This document shows, piece by piece, positions 34,221 to 44,481 of a stretch of 55,660 nucleotides of DNA; position 1 is the first letter of the stretch, and each line of letters begins with the position of its first letter. A model generated the notes under the pieces. It was not told the DNA's origin. It searched no databases and was given only the letters and a program-made list of their open reading frames with translations. This stretch comes from an uncultured Pedobacter sp. (GTDB taxonomy: Bacteria > Bacteroidota > Bacteroidia > Sphingobacteriales > Sphingobacteriaceae). The position numbers were made by a program, and so were the translations under genes. Location of the stretch: contig NZ_CAMLHF010000009.1 in NCBI RefSeq assembly GCF_946479715.1, forward strand, positions 1 to 55,660. Direction: 5' to 3'.

Positions 34221-35282
34221 TTATTGCGCATCCGGATCATATTCCAGTGGAAGCTGATCTGCTATGCGTTTACGCCCCCAAAATCCCTGTATCAAAATGT
34301 TTTTATATCCTGCATAGCTACCTTTATCATCAATCTGCGCATCTAATTGTAAAACAGATCCGGTTTCGTCCATTTCTATAATTTCCCAGCTTCCTTTTGA
34401 AGGGGCAAGGGATGCAACTTTTTTCTTATCATATACTGTATAGAGTCGCTTTTTATATTTAAAAGTGACAAGATTGCTGTCTACACGTTCAATAAGTTGT
34501 TCCGTGTATACTGGATTTGGATCTATCATTAACGGAAAATCAAAGTTTTTTATAACATGCGTAAGGAAGCCTTCCTCCTGAGTTCTGTTTTTATAAAGGG
34601 CCCTTAAATAGTGCATGAGTGATCCCTCGTATGCCATTTTTCTATTTGCTTTCCAGATCTGATGCTCTTCATTTGAGCCTTTAATGTCTTCAAAAATAGA
34701 TTCTCCATCATAGATGGTTGCATCAGCCGTTTTATTGTATTGAAATTTTCTCAGTAAGTATTTAATGCGGTATCCAAGTTTTCGGTTTTCTATGATGAGA
34801 AAGTCAGATGAATTGGCTTTTAAAATAGCCTTTTCTGTAGAGAAGTCAATGATGTCTGTATTCAATATCTTGCATTCCTTTGCATTTTTAGATTCTCCCA
34901 TGAAATATTTATTAAATGTTTTTAGAAAATTCTTTCGCTGATTGTTATCTCCAATAATCACTTCGTCTAAAATGATTTGCTTTTCCTCTAATGTGAAATT
35001 GAGTACAACCGATTTTTCTAAAACAACTGCATTTTGTTTTATTGAGCCGTAACCCAGCATATTAACCACAACCTGATAAGTACCAGGACCGATACCTGAA
35101 AATTTAAATTCACCCTTAATATTGGTAGTTGTTGATTTTTGAGATCCGTCAATGAATATTGTCGCGGCCTCAATTTGCTCAGCCTTGGCATTTACTACTG
35201 TTCCTGATATGGTAAAAGTTTCCTGAGCATTTACACCAGTATAAAGCAGGGTAAATAGAATAAAAATGATTGTTTTTTTCAT
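34221..35282 (-). CDS. Carboxypeptidase-regulatory-like domain protein
   Basis: The 353 residues have a signal peptide ending GVNAQ. The CarboxypepD_reg_like beta-sandwich spans about 22-100 (FTISGTVVNAKAEQIEAAT, GTYQVVVNMLGYGS). A 250-residue C-terminal region follows that is typical of Bacteroidota outer-surface proteins, with LGYRIKYLLRKFQYN and GSLMHYLRALYKNR. The domain pair occurs in proteins that lack a TonB barrel and have no known activity. It is probably periplasmic or surface-attached. Confidence 0.85.
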   Translation of the reverse strand: MKKTIIFILFTLLYTGVNAQETFTISGTVVNAKAEQIEAATIFIDGSQKSTTTNIKGEFKFSGIGPGTYQVVVNMLGYGSIKQNAVVLEKSVVLNFTLEEKQIILDEVIIGDNNQRKNFLKTFNKYFMGESKNAKECKILNTDIIDFSTEKAILKANSSDFLIIENRKLGYRIKYLLRKFQYNKTADATIYDGESIFEDIKGSNEEHQIWKANRKMAYEGSLMHYLRALYKNRTQEEGFLTHVIKNFDFPLMIDPNPVYTEQLIERVDSNLVTFKYKKRLYTVYDKKKVASLAPSKGSWEIIEMDETGSVLQLDAQIDDKGSYAGYKNILIQGFWGRKRIADQLPLEYDPDAQ

Positions 35283-35431
35283 GAGGAGAGCTTGTGACTA
35301 TTCAAATAAGATTATCTATTTCTAAAAGTAGAGATATAAGGTCAGCTTACCAAACAAGTATTTTGCAATTGAACAAATAAATCAAAACTATTAATCGTTT
35401 GTTATATTGGAGCGTATTTATAATTCCAGTT

Positions 35432-35439
35432 TAAATTTG
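35432..35439 (+). promoter_or_regulatory. -7 box (TAAATTTG) close to the hydroxyacid dehydrogenase start
   Basis: TAAATTTG is an exact TAnnTTTG match, and a TTG 22 bases upstream (35407-35409) could serve as the -33 element. The box ends only 8 bases before the ATG, so the transcript may be leaderless or nearly so. Confidence 0.55.
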
Positions 35440-35447
35440 CGAAATAC

Positions 35448-36434
35448 ATGATTAAAGTTTTAATAACAAGAAAAATACCTCAACGGGGAATTCAATTACT
35501 TGAAGAAGCGGGTTATAAATTAACTATTTATACTGAAAAAAGATCTTTGCCTCAAAAAGAGTTAATTGAGCTCTGCAAAAAAAACGATGCTTTGCTAAGT
35601 GCTGGATCTAACAAATTAAATGCTCATTTTTTTGAAGAATGTAGTCACCTGCAAGCTGTAGCATTAATGAGTGTTGGGTATGATAATGTAGATGTTGAAG
35701 CAGCAAGCTCTTATAAAATACCTGTTAGTAATACTCCTGATGTACTTAGTAATGCTACCTCAGATATTGCCTTTCTTCTGATGCTTGCAGTGTCCCGTAA
35801 TGCCTTTCAGATGCACAAAAGGATTGAACGCGGCGGTTGGTCGTTTTTCGAGCCTACGGCAAATTTAGGAATAGAATTAAAAGGTAAAACACTTGGCGTT
35901 TTTGGTTTGGGAAGGATAGGTGTGGATTTTGCTAAAAAGGCAAAGGCAGCATACGAAATGAATGTCATTTATCACAATAGAAATCGCAATACTGAAGCAG
36001 AGGGAATATTGGATGCAAAATTTGTTTCTTTTGATCAGCTATTAGCCGAAAGTGATGTATTATCTGTTCATGCCAATCTTTCAAACGAAACCAAGAATTT
36101 ATTCAATAAATCTGCGTTCGAAAAAATGAAGCGCAGTGCTTTGTTTATAAATACTGCCAGGGGGGGCTTACACAATGAACAAGATCTGATCAACGCAATT
36201 CAACATAAAACCATATGGGGAGCAGGACTAGATGTTACCAATCCGGAACCTATGGATAAAGATAACCCTTTGCTGAATTTGCCGAATGTTTGTGTGCTGC
36301 CGCATATTGGTTCTGCAACTGAAGAAACGAGGGATAAGATGGCTATAATGGCAGCAGAAAATCTACTTGCAGCATTAAGTAACAAAGTAATGCCACAGAT
36401 CATTAATCGCGAAGTTTACAACAGTAATCATTAA
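35448..36434 (+). CDS. D-2-hydroxyacid dehydrogenase (glyoxylate reductase type)
   Basis: The 328-residue cytosolic enzyme has the catalytic and NAD-binding domains of D-isomer-specific 2-hydroxyacid dehydrogenases. The Rossmann motif is LGVFGLGRIGVDFAKKA, the catalytic arginine is in NTARGG, a glutamate is in GLDVTNPEP and the histidine is in LPHIGSATEE. Activity on glyoxylate, hydroxypyruvate or 2-ketogluconate is equally possible. The following rhodanese gene starts 22 bases after its stop and may be co-transcribed. Confidence 0.93.
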   Translation: MIKVLITRKIPQRGIQLLEEAGYKLTIYTEKRSLPQKELIELCKKNDALLSAGSNKLNAHFFEECSHLQAVALMSVGYDNVDVEAASSYKIPVSNTPDVLSNATSDIAFLLMLAVSRNAFQMHKRIERGGWSFFEPTANLGIELKGKTLGVFGLGRIGVDFAKKAKAAYEMNVIYHNRNRNTEAEGILDAKFVSFDQLLAESDVLSVHANLSNETKNLFNKSAFEKMKRSALFINTARGGLHNEQDLINAIQHKTIWGAGLDVTNPEPMDKDNPLLNLPNVCVLPHIGSATEETRDKMAIMAAENLLAALSNKVMPQIINREVYNSNH

Positions 36435-36456
36435 ATTGCCACATAATTCAAAATTC

Positions 36457-36924
36457 ATGAGAAACTTACTTTTAAAAACGATAGCTGTTTTGTTATTCCT
36501 TGTTGCTAGCTCAAATATTTCTAATGCACAACAAATCCCGTCTGCTCAGTTACAGAGTAACCCGTGGACTAAAAGTCAACTTATGGAGCCTTCCGTTTTA
36601 GCTAATATGATTGAAAAGGGGCAAAAAATCCGTATTTATAACATCGGTGTTGTTGAGGATATAAAGGGTGCTACACATCTTGGGGCCGCCAGCGAGAAAC
36701 AAAATGTAGAAAAGCTAAGTAAAGTATTGAAAGGGCTTCCAAAAAACGAAATGATAGTGGTGTATTGTGGCTGCTGTCCAATGGATAAATGTCCTAACAT
36801 TAGGCCTGCTTTTAAAGCATTAAATGACCAAAAATTCACAAAAGCATACTTGTTAAACCTAACCGTTAACTTAAAAACTGAATGGATCAATAAAGGCTAT
36901 CCGCTAGCCCAAACCGGTAAATAA
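36457..36924 (+). CDS. Exported rhodanese-like protein with Cys-rich loop
   Basis: The ATG at 36457 gives a signal peptide (MRNLLLKTIAVLLFLVASS to SNAQ) and 155 residues. The mature part is a single rhodanese domain whose active loop reads VVYCGCCPMDKCPNIRPAF, with four cysteines instead of the usual one. Related exported proteins are frequent in Bacteroidota. Sulfur transfer, a redox role or metal binding are all conceivable, and no partner enzyme is adjacent. Confidence 0.88.
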   Translation: MRNLLLKTIAVLLFLVASSNISNAQQIPSAQLQSNPWTKSQLMEPSVLANMIEKGQKIRIYNIGVVEDIKGATHLGAASEKQNVEKLSKVLKGLPKNEMIVVYCGCCPMDKCPNIRPAFKALNDQKFTKAYLLNLTVNLKTEWINKGYPLAQTGK

Positions 36925-36967
36925 AAAGCCTCCAAATATTTGCTATATTAGTTCTTAAAAAAAGAAA

Positions 36968-38335
36968 ATGTCTCGAAAATTAGGTACGGCTTTTACGCTC
37001 TTCTTGTGCTTGATAACTTTGCTTGTTCAAGCCCAAACAGCAACATCACCAGTTGCTATCACTCCTGTTAGCGCTTTATCGCATTACCTGAATAATGGTG
37101 ATAACACTTACAAGTGGGAGGTAAAGGACGCTTATGATCTGGAGGATGTGAAAGTATACAGTATTCTGCTTACTTCGCAAAAGTGGCGAGAATACACCTG
37201 GACCCACCAGCTTAGCATAATTGTTCCAAAGGAAAATAAGTACGACGGAGCGTTGTTGTTTATTACAGGTGGAAGCATAAATAAAGAAGGTATGCCAAAT
37301 TGGAGCGACAAAAGTGATGGTCTTGTTAAAAGTTTTAGTTCAATAGCAAAAGAAAATAAAGCTGTGGTTGCCATACTCAAGCAGGCACCCAATCAACCTC
37401 TTTATAATAATTTAACGGAAGATGCTTTAATATCATATACACTTCATAACTACAAAAAAGATGGCGATTACAGTTGGCCATTGTTATTTCCAATGGTTAA
37501 ATCTGCAAAAAGAGCAATGGATGCCGTTCAGGAATTTTCTAAACAAAAGCTACATCATGGTATTAACCGTTTTGTTGTATCGGGGGCATCTAAACGCGGC
37601 TGGACAACCTGGCTTACCGGAGCTTCTGATAAGAGGGTAACTGCAATTGCACCAATGGTTATCGATATGTTGAATATGCCGGTAAGCATGAACTATCAAA
37701 TCAAGGTTTGGAAAGATTATAGCATCCAGATAGAAGATTATGTTAAATTAGGCCTGGTACAGGACCTCGGTACCGGGAGCAGCAATGACCTTGCTACCAT
37801 GATTGATCCTTATTCGTACCGCAAAGCACTAACAATGCCTAAAATGATAGTAATGGGCACCAATGATGAATATTGGCCAATAGACAATATCAAAAATTAT
37901 TACGACAGTATTCCGGGACAAAACTTAATTCATTATGTGCCAAATGTAGGTCATGGGCTAGGCGATGGTAAAGAGGCTATGACTACGCTAAGTTCGTTCT
38001 TTGGACTCACTATGTCAAAATCCCCTTATCCCGTTTGTATATGGAAATCTTCTCAAAGCGATCAAGGAGTAAGGGTTAGTATTAAAACTACAGCAGATAA
38101 ATTAATTGATGTTACATTATGGCATGCTGATTCTCCTGATCTGGATTTTAGAAATGATAAATGGGAGGCCAGAAAACTGGATGTTAAACCTAAATCAGAA
38201 ATAAACACATTAGAAGGATTTCCTGATTCAGGTTATAGAGCTTTTTATATTAATTTAAAGTACAAAGATTCTAAAGGTGGAGAGTATATTGAAAGTACAA
38301 GAGTGTTTATGACGGATAATAAACAACTTTTATAG
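36968..38335 (+). CDS. PhoPQ-activated pathogenicity-related (PqaA-type) protein
   Basis: The 455 residues have a signal peptide ending LVQAQ and match the PhoPQ-activated pathogenicity-related family: YTWTHQLSIIVPKEN, GALLFITGGS and VSGASKRGWTTWLTGASD, where the Ser in GASKRG is the likely nucleophile of an alpha/beta-hydrolase fold. Downstream are GTNDEYWPIDN and VGHGL, with the acid and histidine of a catalytic triad. The substrate is unknown. The name comes from Salmonella and does not imply virulence here. Confidence 0.9.
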   Translation: MSRKLGTAFTLFLCLITLLVQAQTATSPVAITPVSALSHYLNNGDNTYKWEVKDAYDLEDVKVYSILLTSQKWREYTWTHQLSIIVPKENKYDGALLFITGGSINKEGMPNWSDKSDGLVKSFSSIAKENKAVVAILKQAPNQPLYNNLTEDALISYTLHNYKKDGDYSWPLLFPMVKSAKRAMDAVQEFSKQKLHHGINRFVVSGASKRGWTTWLTGASDKRVTAIAPMVIDMLNMPVSMNYQIKVWKDYSIQIEDYVKLGLVQDLGTGSSNDLATMIDPYSYRKALTMPKMIVMGTNDEYWPIDNIKNYYDSIPGQNLIHYVPNVGHGLGDGKEAMTTLSSFFGLTMSKSPYPVCIWKSSQSDQGVRVSIKTTADKLIDVTLWHADSPDLDFRNDKWEARKLDVKPKSEINTLEGFPDSGYRAFYINLKYKDSKGGEYIESTRVFMTDNKQLL

Positions 38336-38350
38336 ATCATTAACTTTCAA

Positions 38351-38590
38351 TTAATTGTTTTCTAGGAATGTAGTCAATAAATTCTTTAAATAAAGTTCTG
38401 GCTTAGGCATTTTAACTACAGTACCAGGTTCTTTATCTTGATTCTGTTTGATGTAGTTGGCTTTAATTTTACCCCAATCTTTAGAGTAGAGCTTAATAAA
38501 CATATCTACAAAATCTTTGTCTGTGTAATCTTTAGGAAGTTTACTCAATACTGCTTCAATTTTCTCTTCTTTTCTATGTAATACTGCCAT
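38351..38590 (-). CDS. Small conserved hypothetical protein
   Basis: This 79-residue, Lys-rich, helical soluble protein has Tyr- and Asp-rich stretches (LSKLPKDYTDKDFVDMFIKL) and ends NLLTTFLENN. I have no family name for it, and it carries no motif. Its start at 38590 lies 25 bases downstream of the DUF92 gene stop, so it is probably co-transcribed with DUF92. Confidence 0.75.
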   Translation of the reverse strand: MAVLHRKEEKIEAVLSKLPKDYTDKDFVDMFIKLYSKDWGKIKANYIKQNQDKEPGTVVKMPKPELYLKNLLTTFLENN

Positions 38591-38615
38591 GATGATTTTA
38601 ATTAAGGCCGCTAAG

Positions 38616-39341
38616 TTATGGAAAATTAAATATGTAATATACCATAATCACCAATAAGGAGGCTACAAGCGTATTCAGAAAATTTACCATATCATTACTC
38701 ATGTAGTTTTTACGTTCAAAGGTAGCTCCAAGTATAGAATCTGTCAGATTGCCAATTATTCCTGCACCAATCACAAAAAGACTTTTTCTATCAAACCCCG
38801 AATAAATTAAGGCTATTACAGATGCACCGCATGCGCCTATAAGCGTTCCTTCTAAACTTACAACCCCATCTAAACCATTAGCTTCTCTTTTAAAGGTTAG
38901 GATGTTATAAAATCTACGCCCGTACACCATGCCCAGTTCAGAAGATAGGGTGTCGGCAAGGGCCGAGGCAAGACTGGCGGCTGCCATTAAAATATATAAA
39001 TCTGAATGATCATGGTCCACAATCGCCAAAATACCTGTTAACCCGGCAACTCCTCCATTTGCAAATACTTGCCCGGCATTTCTACCATTATTATCCAGAA
39101 TTTCTGGATGGTAAGTTGCCTTGAGTTGCTTTTTGTGACCTGTAGCCAATACCCCAAGAATAAAAAAAGTAACAAGCATTAAAATCCCGGTTTCCCCCAT
39201 GCCTGCAAATACAAAGAAACCAATTAGACCCGCAGTAAGCGCTGCAGGCAGCGTTAATTTTTTTGTCCAAACACATATCGCCATCATTGCAATAAGCAAC
39301 ATAGCAGTAGCCAATAAAACAGGGAGTGATGATATAGGCAT
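38616..39341 (-). CDS. DUF92-family integral membrane protein
   Basis: The 241 residues contain about six hydrophobic helices and the hallmark [33 protein letters not shown] and [15 protein letters not shown] stretches of DUF92 (TIGR00297). Plant relatives (VTE6) phosphorylate phytyl phosphate. Bacterial members are uncharacterised, perhaps acting on prenyl phosphates. It follows the helicase gene by 17 bases on the same strand and precedes the small hypothetical gene. Confidence 0.9.
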   Translation of the reverse strand: MPISSLPVLLATAMLLIAMMAICVWTKKLTLPAALTAGLIGFFVFAGMGETGILMLVTFFILGVLATGHKKQLKATYHPEILDNNGRNAGQVFANGGVAGLTGILAIVDHDHSDLYILMAAASLASALADTLSSELGMVYGRRFYNILTFKREANGLDGVVSLEGTLIGACGASVIALIYSGFDRKSLFVIGAGIIGNLTDSILGATFERKNYMSNDMVNFLNTLVASLLVIMVYYIFNFP

Positions 39342-39358
39342 ATTTTGATAACCGAAGT

Positions 39359-41269
39359 TTAAAATAGTTGTAATGTAACAGTAGGCTCTATCGAAGATGC
39401 GCCTGGTTTAGCATTGGGCTTAGTCTTATGTTTATTAATCCAGGCTATATAATCTTCGGGTTTAATTGACTCTTTTAATAATCCAGAACCAAATTGCATT
39501 TGCGAAACTCTTGCTTCAATTATTTGCCTGTACTTTTGCAGTAAGTGTTGTATTTGTTGTTGGATCTTGTTTTTTGGTTTAATTCTGATGTTTTTGTTTA
39601 CAGGATTTAAGAGTTGAATTGTTATCTCTTTACTGAAATAGGCCAACGCAGATTCAATTCTATCTTGCAACACTTGTTGATCTTTAAAACCTGCTTGCTT
39701 ATGTAACTGCTTTACCTGGGTTTGAAACTTGTCAGACAAGGCCATAAGGTCTTTAACTGATTTATTCAATTGTGCCAGTAAAGATTTAAATTCAGGCAGG
39801 TGCGATTTAACGATCTCGGAGTTGGAGCTGATCGTTTCCAATCCGCTAAGCACACGGTTCAGCGAAAAATGGTTTAATACTACCTGAAGAATAAACCTTT
39901 CTTGCTCAGCAATTAAAATGTGCTCTAAGTCATCTTCATTAGTGGGTTTCATGTAATTGATCACCTCCGTATTTGACCTTAAGCTTTCAGTACTAATCTT
40001 TGATTTTAAGATAAGTCCGTTTAGTGTTCGAACACGACTCAAAGCAACATAAACCTGACCGGCAACAAATGATTTTCCGGCATCAATTATTGCATTGTCG
40101 AATGTTAATCCCTGACTTTTATGAATTGTAACAGCCCAGGCTAATTTAATTGGATATTGAGAAAACTCACCAACTTGCTGTTGTACAATGGCCTGTTCAG
40201 GATCAGCTTTATATTCAAAAGATTGCCACGACGATTTTTCCAATAACAAATCATCCTCCTGAGGAAAAGAGATATAGATCTCACCGTCTTTAACAGATTT
40301 AACCTTCCCAATCTTTCCGTTATAGAATTTCCGATTATCACCTGTGTCATTTTTTATAAACATGATCTGGGCGCCTTCTTTAAGTTTTAAGGTCTGCTCT
40401 GCCTGTAAGCCCAGATCTCTAAATTCCCCGCTTACCTCTCCCTCAAAAGTATATTCTTCACCGGTTAGCTCATCTAATTTTTCTCTGTTAATTGTATTTG
40501 CCTCAGCATTATGCGAAGTAATAATAATCGGATTTAAGTCATCAGTAGAACTGAATTGTGGGTCGTATCTTTTGTTTAACAGATTCAAACTACTTTCACT
40601 AATCTGATTGTTTCTGATGTCATTTAGAATATTAATGAATTCAGGTTCAGTTTGTCGGAATACCGTGGTAAGCTCTATTTGTAAAAGTGGGTTTCTTCTT
40701 ACTACAAGCGCATCAAAAAAATAAGGTGATGGGTATGCTCTGCTTAGAAATGCCCAGTCTTCTCTTTTTGTAACCGGTGGTAGTTGATACAAATCTCCAA
40801 TTAGCAGGAGTTGAACACCACCAAAAGGCATGGTGTTTTTTCTAACTGATCTTAGTATCGCATCAATTACATCCAGCAAGTCGCAACGTACCATCGAAAC
40901 CTCATCAATAACAAGTAGTTCCAGTTCATTAAACAGATTTGTTTTATCTCTGGTATAACTTAAATCAGAAACCATAGATTGAATAGAAAGTATTCCCGAT
41001 TGCAGGTTCTCTAAACTAATATCACCTGGGAAAAACGAGCCTGGAGGCAATTGGAAAAAAGAGTTGATCGTAGTTCCTTTAGCATTCATTGCTGCAACCC
41101 CGGTAGGAGCAACCACGGCCATTTTTTTTGAGCTGCTCTCCTTAATCCGCCTAAGCAGGGTTGTTTTTCCCGTTCCAGCTTTTCCTGTCAGAAAAATATT
41201 CTGATTGGTATAGTCAATAAAAGATAAAACCCTGTCGAAAATTGAATTAGAAGAACCGCCATTACTCAT
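39359..41269 (-). CDS. PIF1/RecD-like superfamily 1B helicase
   Basis: The 636-residue protein has Walker A ([15 protein letters not shown], residues about 26-40), Walker B (LLVIDEVSM, about 118-126), [12 protein letters not shown], and the C-terminal UvrD_C_2 signature [17 protein letters not shown] with [14 protein letters not shown]. The final 200 residues are coiled and helical (many Gln, Leu and Lys) and lack an obvious winged-helix domain. It should unwind DNA 5'-to-3', as PIF1 family helicases do. Its minus-strand -7 box (41274-41281) lies very near the start. Confidence 0.93.
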   Translation of the reverse strand: MSNGGSSNSIFDRVLSFIDYTNQNIFLTGKAGTGKTTLLRRIKESSSKKMAVVAPTGVAAMNAKGTTINSFFQLPPGSFFPGDISLENLQSGILSIQSMVSDLSYTRDKTNLFNELELLVIDEVSMVRCDLLDVIDAILRSVRKNTMPFGGVQLLLIGDLYQLPPVTKREDWAFLSRAYPSPYFFDALVVRRNPLLQIELTTVFRQTEPEFINILNDIRNNQISESSLNLLNKRYDPQFSSTDDLNPIIITSHNAEANTINREKLDELTGEEYTFEGEVSGEFRDLGLQAEQTLKLKEGAQIMFIKNDTGDNRKFYNGKIGKVKSVKDGEIYISFPQEDDLLLEKSSWQSFEYKADPEQAIVQQQVGEFSQYPIKLAWAVTIHKSQGLTFDNAIIDAGKSFVAGQVYVALSRVRTLNGLILKSKISTESLRSNTEVINYMKPTNEDDLEHILIAEQERFILQVVLNHFSLNRVLSGLETISSNSEIVKSHLPEFKSLLAQLNKSVKDLMALSDKFQTQVKQLHKQAGFKDQQVLQDRIESALAYFSKEITIQLLNPVNKNIRIKPKNKIQQQIQHLLQKYRQIIEARVSQMQFGSGLLKESIKPEDYIAWINKHKTKPNAKPGASSIEPTVTLQLF

Positions 41270-41273
41270 ACAG

Positions 41274-41281
41274 CAAATTTA
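41274..41281 (-). promoter_or_regulatory. Possible -7 box (TAAATTTG) for the helicase gene
   Basis: CAAATTTA on the plus strand reads TAAATTTG on the minus strand. It ends only 4 bases before the ATG at 41269, implying transcription starts at or inside the first codon. No -33 TTG is seen at the right distance. It may be coincidental. Confidence 0.3.
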
Positions 41282-41383
41282 ACTGAAATTTTCTCCTGTT
41301 CCGAGAATTGTTGAAATGTATTGTTTAATCCATCTTCAAAAAATATTATCTTTCCGTTGATTTTAACGCCTTATTTCTTTTAT

Positions 41384-43663
41384 ATGAATTTTCGATATTC
41401 AAGTGATTCATTTCTCAGGTTCGGGATGCCTGCATTGTTTGTTTTTTTATTTGTTTATTCTGGCTATGCTCAGGAAACAGAACCTTCAAAAATGAAGGTT
41501 TTGAATGGTATTACAAGCATAAAAAATACAGTGCAAAATCAAACAAAAGAGTGGATAGATTTTAAACATATCGAAGGTGCATTTACCATAAAAATGCCGG
41601 GAAAACCTGAGGAGATAAAAAAGGAAATACCAAACAGTTCTCGTCCCGGTTATCCTCCGTATTTACTTAACATGTATGCAGTAATCGACACTGTGAATTT
41701 TACCACTTACCTCATCAGGTATAGTGATTATCCTGCTGGTTTATACTTGGCGGATAAATCACTGGCTTTTAGCGCTTCTATTAAGGAAATGGAAGGTAAA
41801 GCGAAAATGGTGAAGGCGCCTACTGTGATCTTTAAGGATGGTAATGAAGGTCGGAAATTGGATCTGTCTATTGAAGATTATTATATGCAAGTTGAAATGT
41901 ATGCAAGGGGGAATCGTATATATTTCCTACTTAGACAAATACCTGCTGATTCATCAGTAGGTGAAGATGCCTTCTTTAATTCTTTTCATTTTGATAAATA
42001 CACACCCAACAAAGGAGTTCCTTTCTCTGTAGGGAATATCAGTTTAACAATGCCTGATAAACCATTTAAGCCAGCTGGAGTTAAAACTGGCGAAGGCTCT
42101 ATTTTGAAGGAAGATAATATTTATTACGCCACAAATAAGAATTCTGGAGGCGTGTATGCTATAGAAAGCGGAGAGTTAACTAAGTACACCAGAATAAAGG
42201 ATTTAGATACTATGTATGCTAAATTTGTTAGGGGAATGAATGAAGGTGATGATAGCCTTTATAAATCTGTAGACTTTAAAATAGGCGATATCAAAGGCAA
42301 AGAATTTTATGCTTTAAATAAGAAAGCAGGAACAGAGAAACGAAATAGAGTATGGATTAAGGATGGCCAATTTTATTATCAGACTGCAAATATTAGTAAA
42401 GAAGAGATTTTAAATAATGAGGTTGATAATTTCTTTAACTCAGTTAAAATTAAGGCTGGGAGCAAGCCGTTTGATCTCAAATCATCTAAGGCGGCGCTAA
42501 TCATGGAAGATCTGAAAAGTAAGGACACATTGATTAGCAAGGCAGCGTTTAGTGGTTTGAGCGCTTACGATTTCGATAAAAGTGAACTGCCAACTATTTA
42601 TGCCGCTTTAAAAAATAAATACGCTAATGATACGGCACAAAATGGAACTAGAGTTTCGTTAATCAAAATCCTGACAGTTATTAATGACGAACATACTGTT
42701 GCTAATCTAAAAGGAGTGTTTGACGATAAAAGCAATGCCGATTTGATTAGAGCTAGTGTACTGTCATATATCACCGACATAGATAAGAATAGTTACGATT
42801 GGTATTTTAATTCTCTATTAACTAATAAGCCACTCCAGCTTGAAGATCATTGGCCAGTGTTTTCTCCTTTAAGAGATTCCTTATCTTACAGTGCTGAACA
42901 TTTAGATAAATTAGTTGGTTTGCTTGATGTTAACGTGTATAGAGATGATGTTCTTAATGTTCTTTCGAACATGATCTATGCTGAAGATAAAGCTAGGTAT
43001 GCAACCTTAATTCAAGGTCGTAAGCAGCAAATAAGTGCTAAAGCTTTGGATGATTTGGACTTGTTTTTGAAGGAATATGGTGCTGACAATCAAAAAGAAA
43101 TTCCTTCAAAATTGTATAGCTATTTAAATATCCTGCCTACTTTAGATTTGCCTAAGTTAACCGACGAGTTCACAAATAAACTACTCGCAGTAGACTCAAT
43201 TTCATACGTTCATCGTCTTTGTATGATTGCGCGGATTAAGACTGGTTTGGTGTTAGATAAAGAAAAACTTAATTCGCAACTGGATAGTCTTTATTCTCGT
43301 TATGATATTATGAAAGCTTTTAATGAATTGGGTAATCTAAAAGCTGTGCCCTTGAAATATAGGAAACATGATGAATTCGCCAAATTGTTATTATACAATT
43401 ATCTTTCTGAAGAGTATGACTATCCTGAATCTATCCAGCTTACAGGAACCATAAAAGAAACAAGTGGCACTTATTATGTTTTTGATCTTTCTTATACAGT
43501 GGAAGAAGTAAAAAAGATTTACATTGGAGTTGTGGGACCCTTTGATGATCAGGTTGATGGGCTTAAGTTCGAAACGTATAAAAGCTTCACAGATTTTGAG
43601 CTCAAAGAAGCCGATTGGCAAGCTCAAGCAAAAGGTATGATCGCAGAGCTTAATGAGCGGTAG
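41384..43663 (+). CDS. Exported protein with two tandem modules and HEAT-like C-terminus
   Basis: I start at the ATG at 41384, which gives a signal peptide (LRFGMPALFVFLFVYSGYAQ); an upstream start at 41321 only adds a second leader. The 759-residue protein seems to contain a duplicated module. Residues 66-203 open with FTIKMPGKPEE and end FFNSFHF; residues 218-356 open with ISLTMPDKPFK and end FFNSVKI. The remainder (about 370-700) is HEAT-like and helical. I do not recognise the family. It is 47 bases upstream of the TPR lipoprotein gene on the same strand. Confidence 0.8.
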   Translation: MNFRYSSDSFLRFGMPALFVFLFVYSGYAQETEPSKMKVLNGITSIKNTVQNQTKEWIDFKHIEGAFTIKMPGKPEEIKKEIPNSSRPGYPPYLLNMYAVIDTVNFTTYLIRYSDYPAGLYLADKSLAFSASIKEMEGKAKMVKAPTVIFKDGNEGRKLDLSIEDYYMQVEMYARGNRIYFLLRQIPADSSVGEDAFFNSFHFDKYTPNKGVPFSVGNISLTMPDKPFKPAGVKTGEGSILKEDNIYYATNKNSGGVYAIESGELTKYTRIKDLDTMYAKFVRGMNEGDDSLYKSVDFKIGDIKGKEFYALNKKAGTEKRNRVWIKDGQFYYQTANISKEEILNNEVDNFFNSVKIKAGSKPFDLKSSKAALIMEDLKSKDTLISKAAFSGLSAYDFDKSELPTIYAALKNKYANDTAQNGTRVSLIKILTVINDEHTVANLKGVFDDKSNADLIRASVLSYITDIDKNSYDWYFNSLLTNKPLQLEDHWPVFSPLRDSLSYSAEHLDKLVGLLDVNVYRDDVLNVLSNMIYAEDKARYATLIQGRKQQISAKALDDLDLFLKEYGADNQKEIPSKLYSYLNILPTLDLPKLTDEFTNKLLAVDSISYVHRLCMIARIKTGLVLDKEKLNSQLDSLYSRYDIMKAFNELGNLKAVPLKYRKHDEFAKLLLYNYLSEEYDYPESIQLTGTIKETSGTYYVFDLSYTVEEVKKIYIGVVGPFDDQVDGLKFETYKSFTDFELKEADWQAQAKGMIAELNER

Positions 43664-43709
43664 GTTTTAGGAGTAGTATTTTTAATTAGAGGAATTAACA
43701 TATCTTAAA

Positions 43710-44435
43710 ATGAAGCATTTAATACTAGCAGCACTAATTTCAATATCAATTACTTCATGTAATTACGCACAGCAGCCTGCAAATGCTAACTCAGAATCAC
43801 CTGGTAAAGCAATCAGTTATGAGGATTGGAAGAAGGAAGCTAAAACTAATATCAGACTTAACCCCAAGTTTGGAAATGCTGTTAAATCAGAATCGCAAAA
43901 AAAGGCTGATCAACAGCTTATAGATGATTACCTGAAGCAACAAGGCAGCCACCATAAAGCATCAGAGGCAATTATAAAGCTAGGCTTTGATTATCTTTAT
44001 AAAGGGGATGCCAAAACAGCAATGTACAGGTTTAATCAGGCATGGTTACTCGAACCTAAAAATGAAAATGTTTTCTGGGGATTTTCTGCTGTTTATTTTA
44101 CACTGGGAGACCATGAAAAGGCGATGGAACAATTGAATGAAGGGCTTACTTTGAATCCTAATAGCTCAAACCTGCTTACTGACAAGGCCACAATCTATTA
44201 TGCCAAATTTCCTGTAAGTAACGACCAAAAGGATCTGTCTGCCGCTATTGATTTATTAAATCAGTCGTATAAGATAGATGCTAAAAATCAAAATACTTTA
44301 TTTAAGTTATCAGTAGTCTATTTTATGAGGCAGGATTGTAAGAATGCACTTAGGTATTATAATGAATGTAAGACACTCGGGGGAAGGCCAATCACCAAAG
44401 AATATACTGAAGCAATTCAAAAACAATGTCCGTAA
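43710..44435 (+). CDS. TPR-repeat lipoprotein
   Basis: The 241 residues have a lipoprotein signal with lipobox SITSC (Cys17) and then a chain of TPR helices (about 80-235; RFNQAWLLEPKNENVFWGF, EGLTLNPNSSNLLTDKA, SYKIDAKNQNTLFKLSVVY). A conserved LNPKFGNAVKSESQKK stretch precedes them. It probably mediates protein interactions at the periplasmic side of a membrane. It follows the duplicated-module protein gene and could be its partner. Confidence 0.87.
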   Translation: MKHLILAALISISITSCNYAQQPANANSESPGKAISYEDWKKEAKTNIRLNPKFGNAVKSESQKKADQQLIDDYLKQQGSHHKASEAIIKLGFDYLYKGDAKTAMYRFNQAWLLEPKNENVFWGFSAVYFTLGDHEKAMEQLNEGLTLNPNSSNLLTDKATIYYAKFPVSNDQKDLSAAIDLLNQSYKIDAKNQNTLFKLSVVYFMRQDCKNALRYYNECKTLGGRPITKEYTEAIQKQCP

Positions 44436-44481
44436 TATCTGGTCATTTTTTCTAAATTTAGACACCTAATCCAATTTAAAC

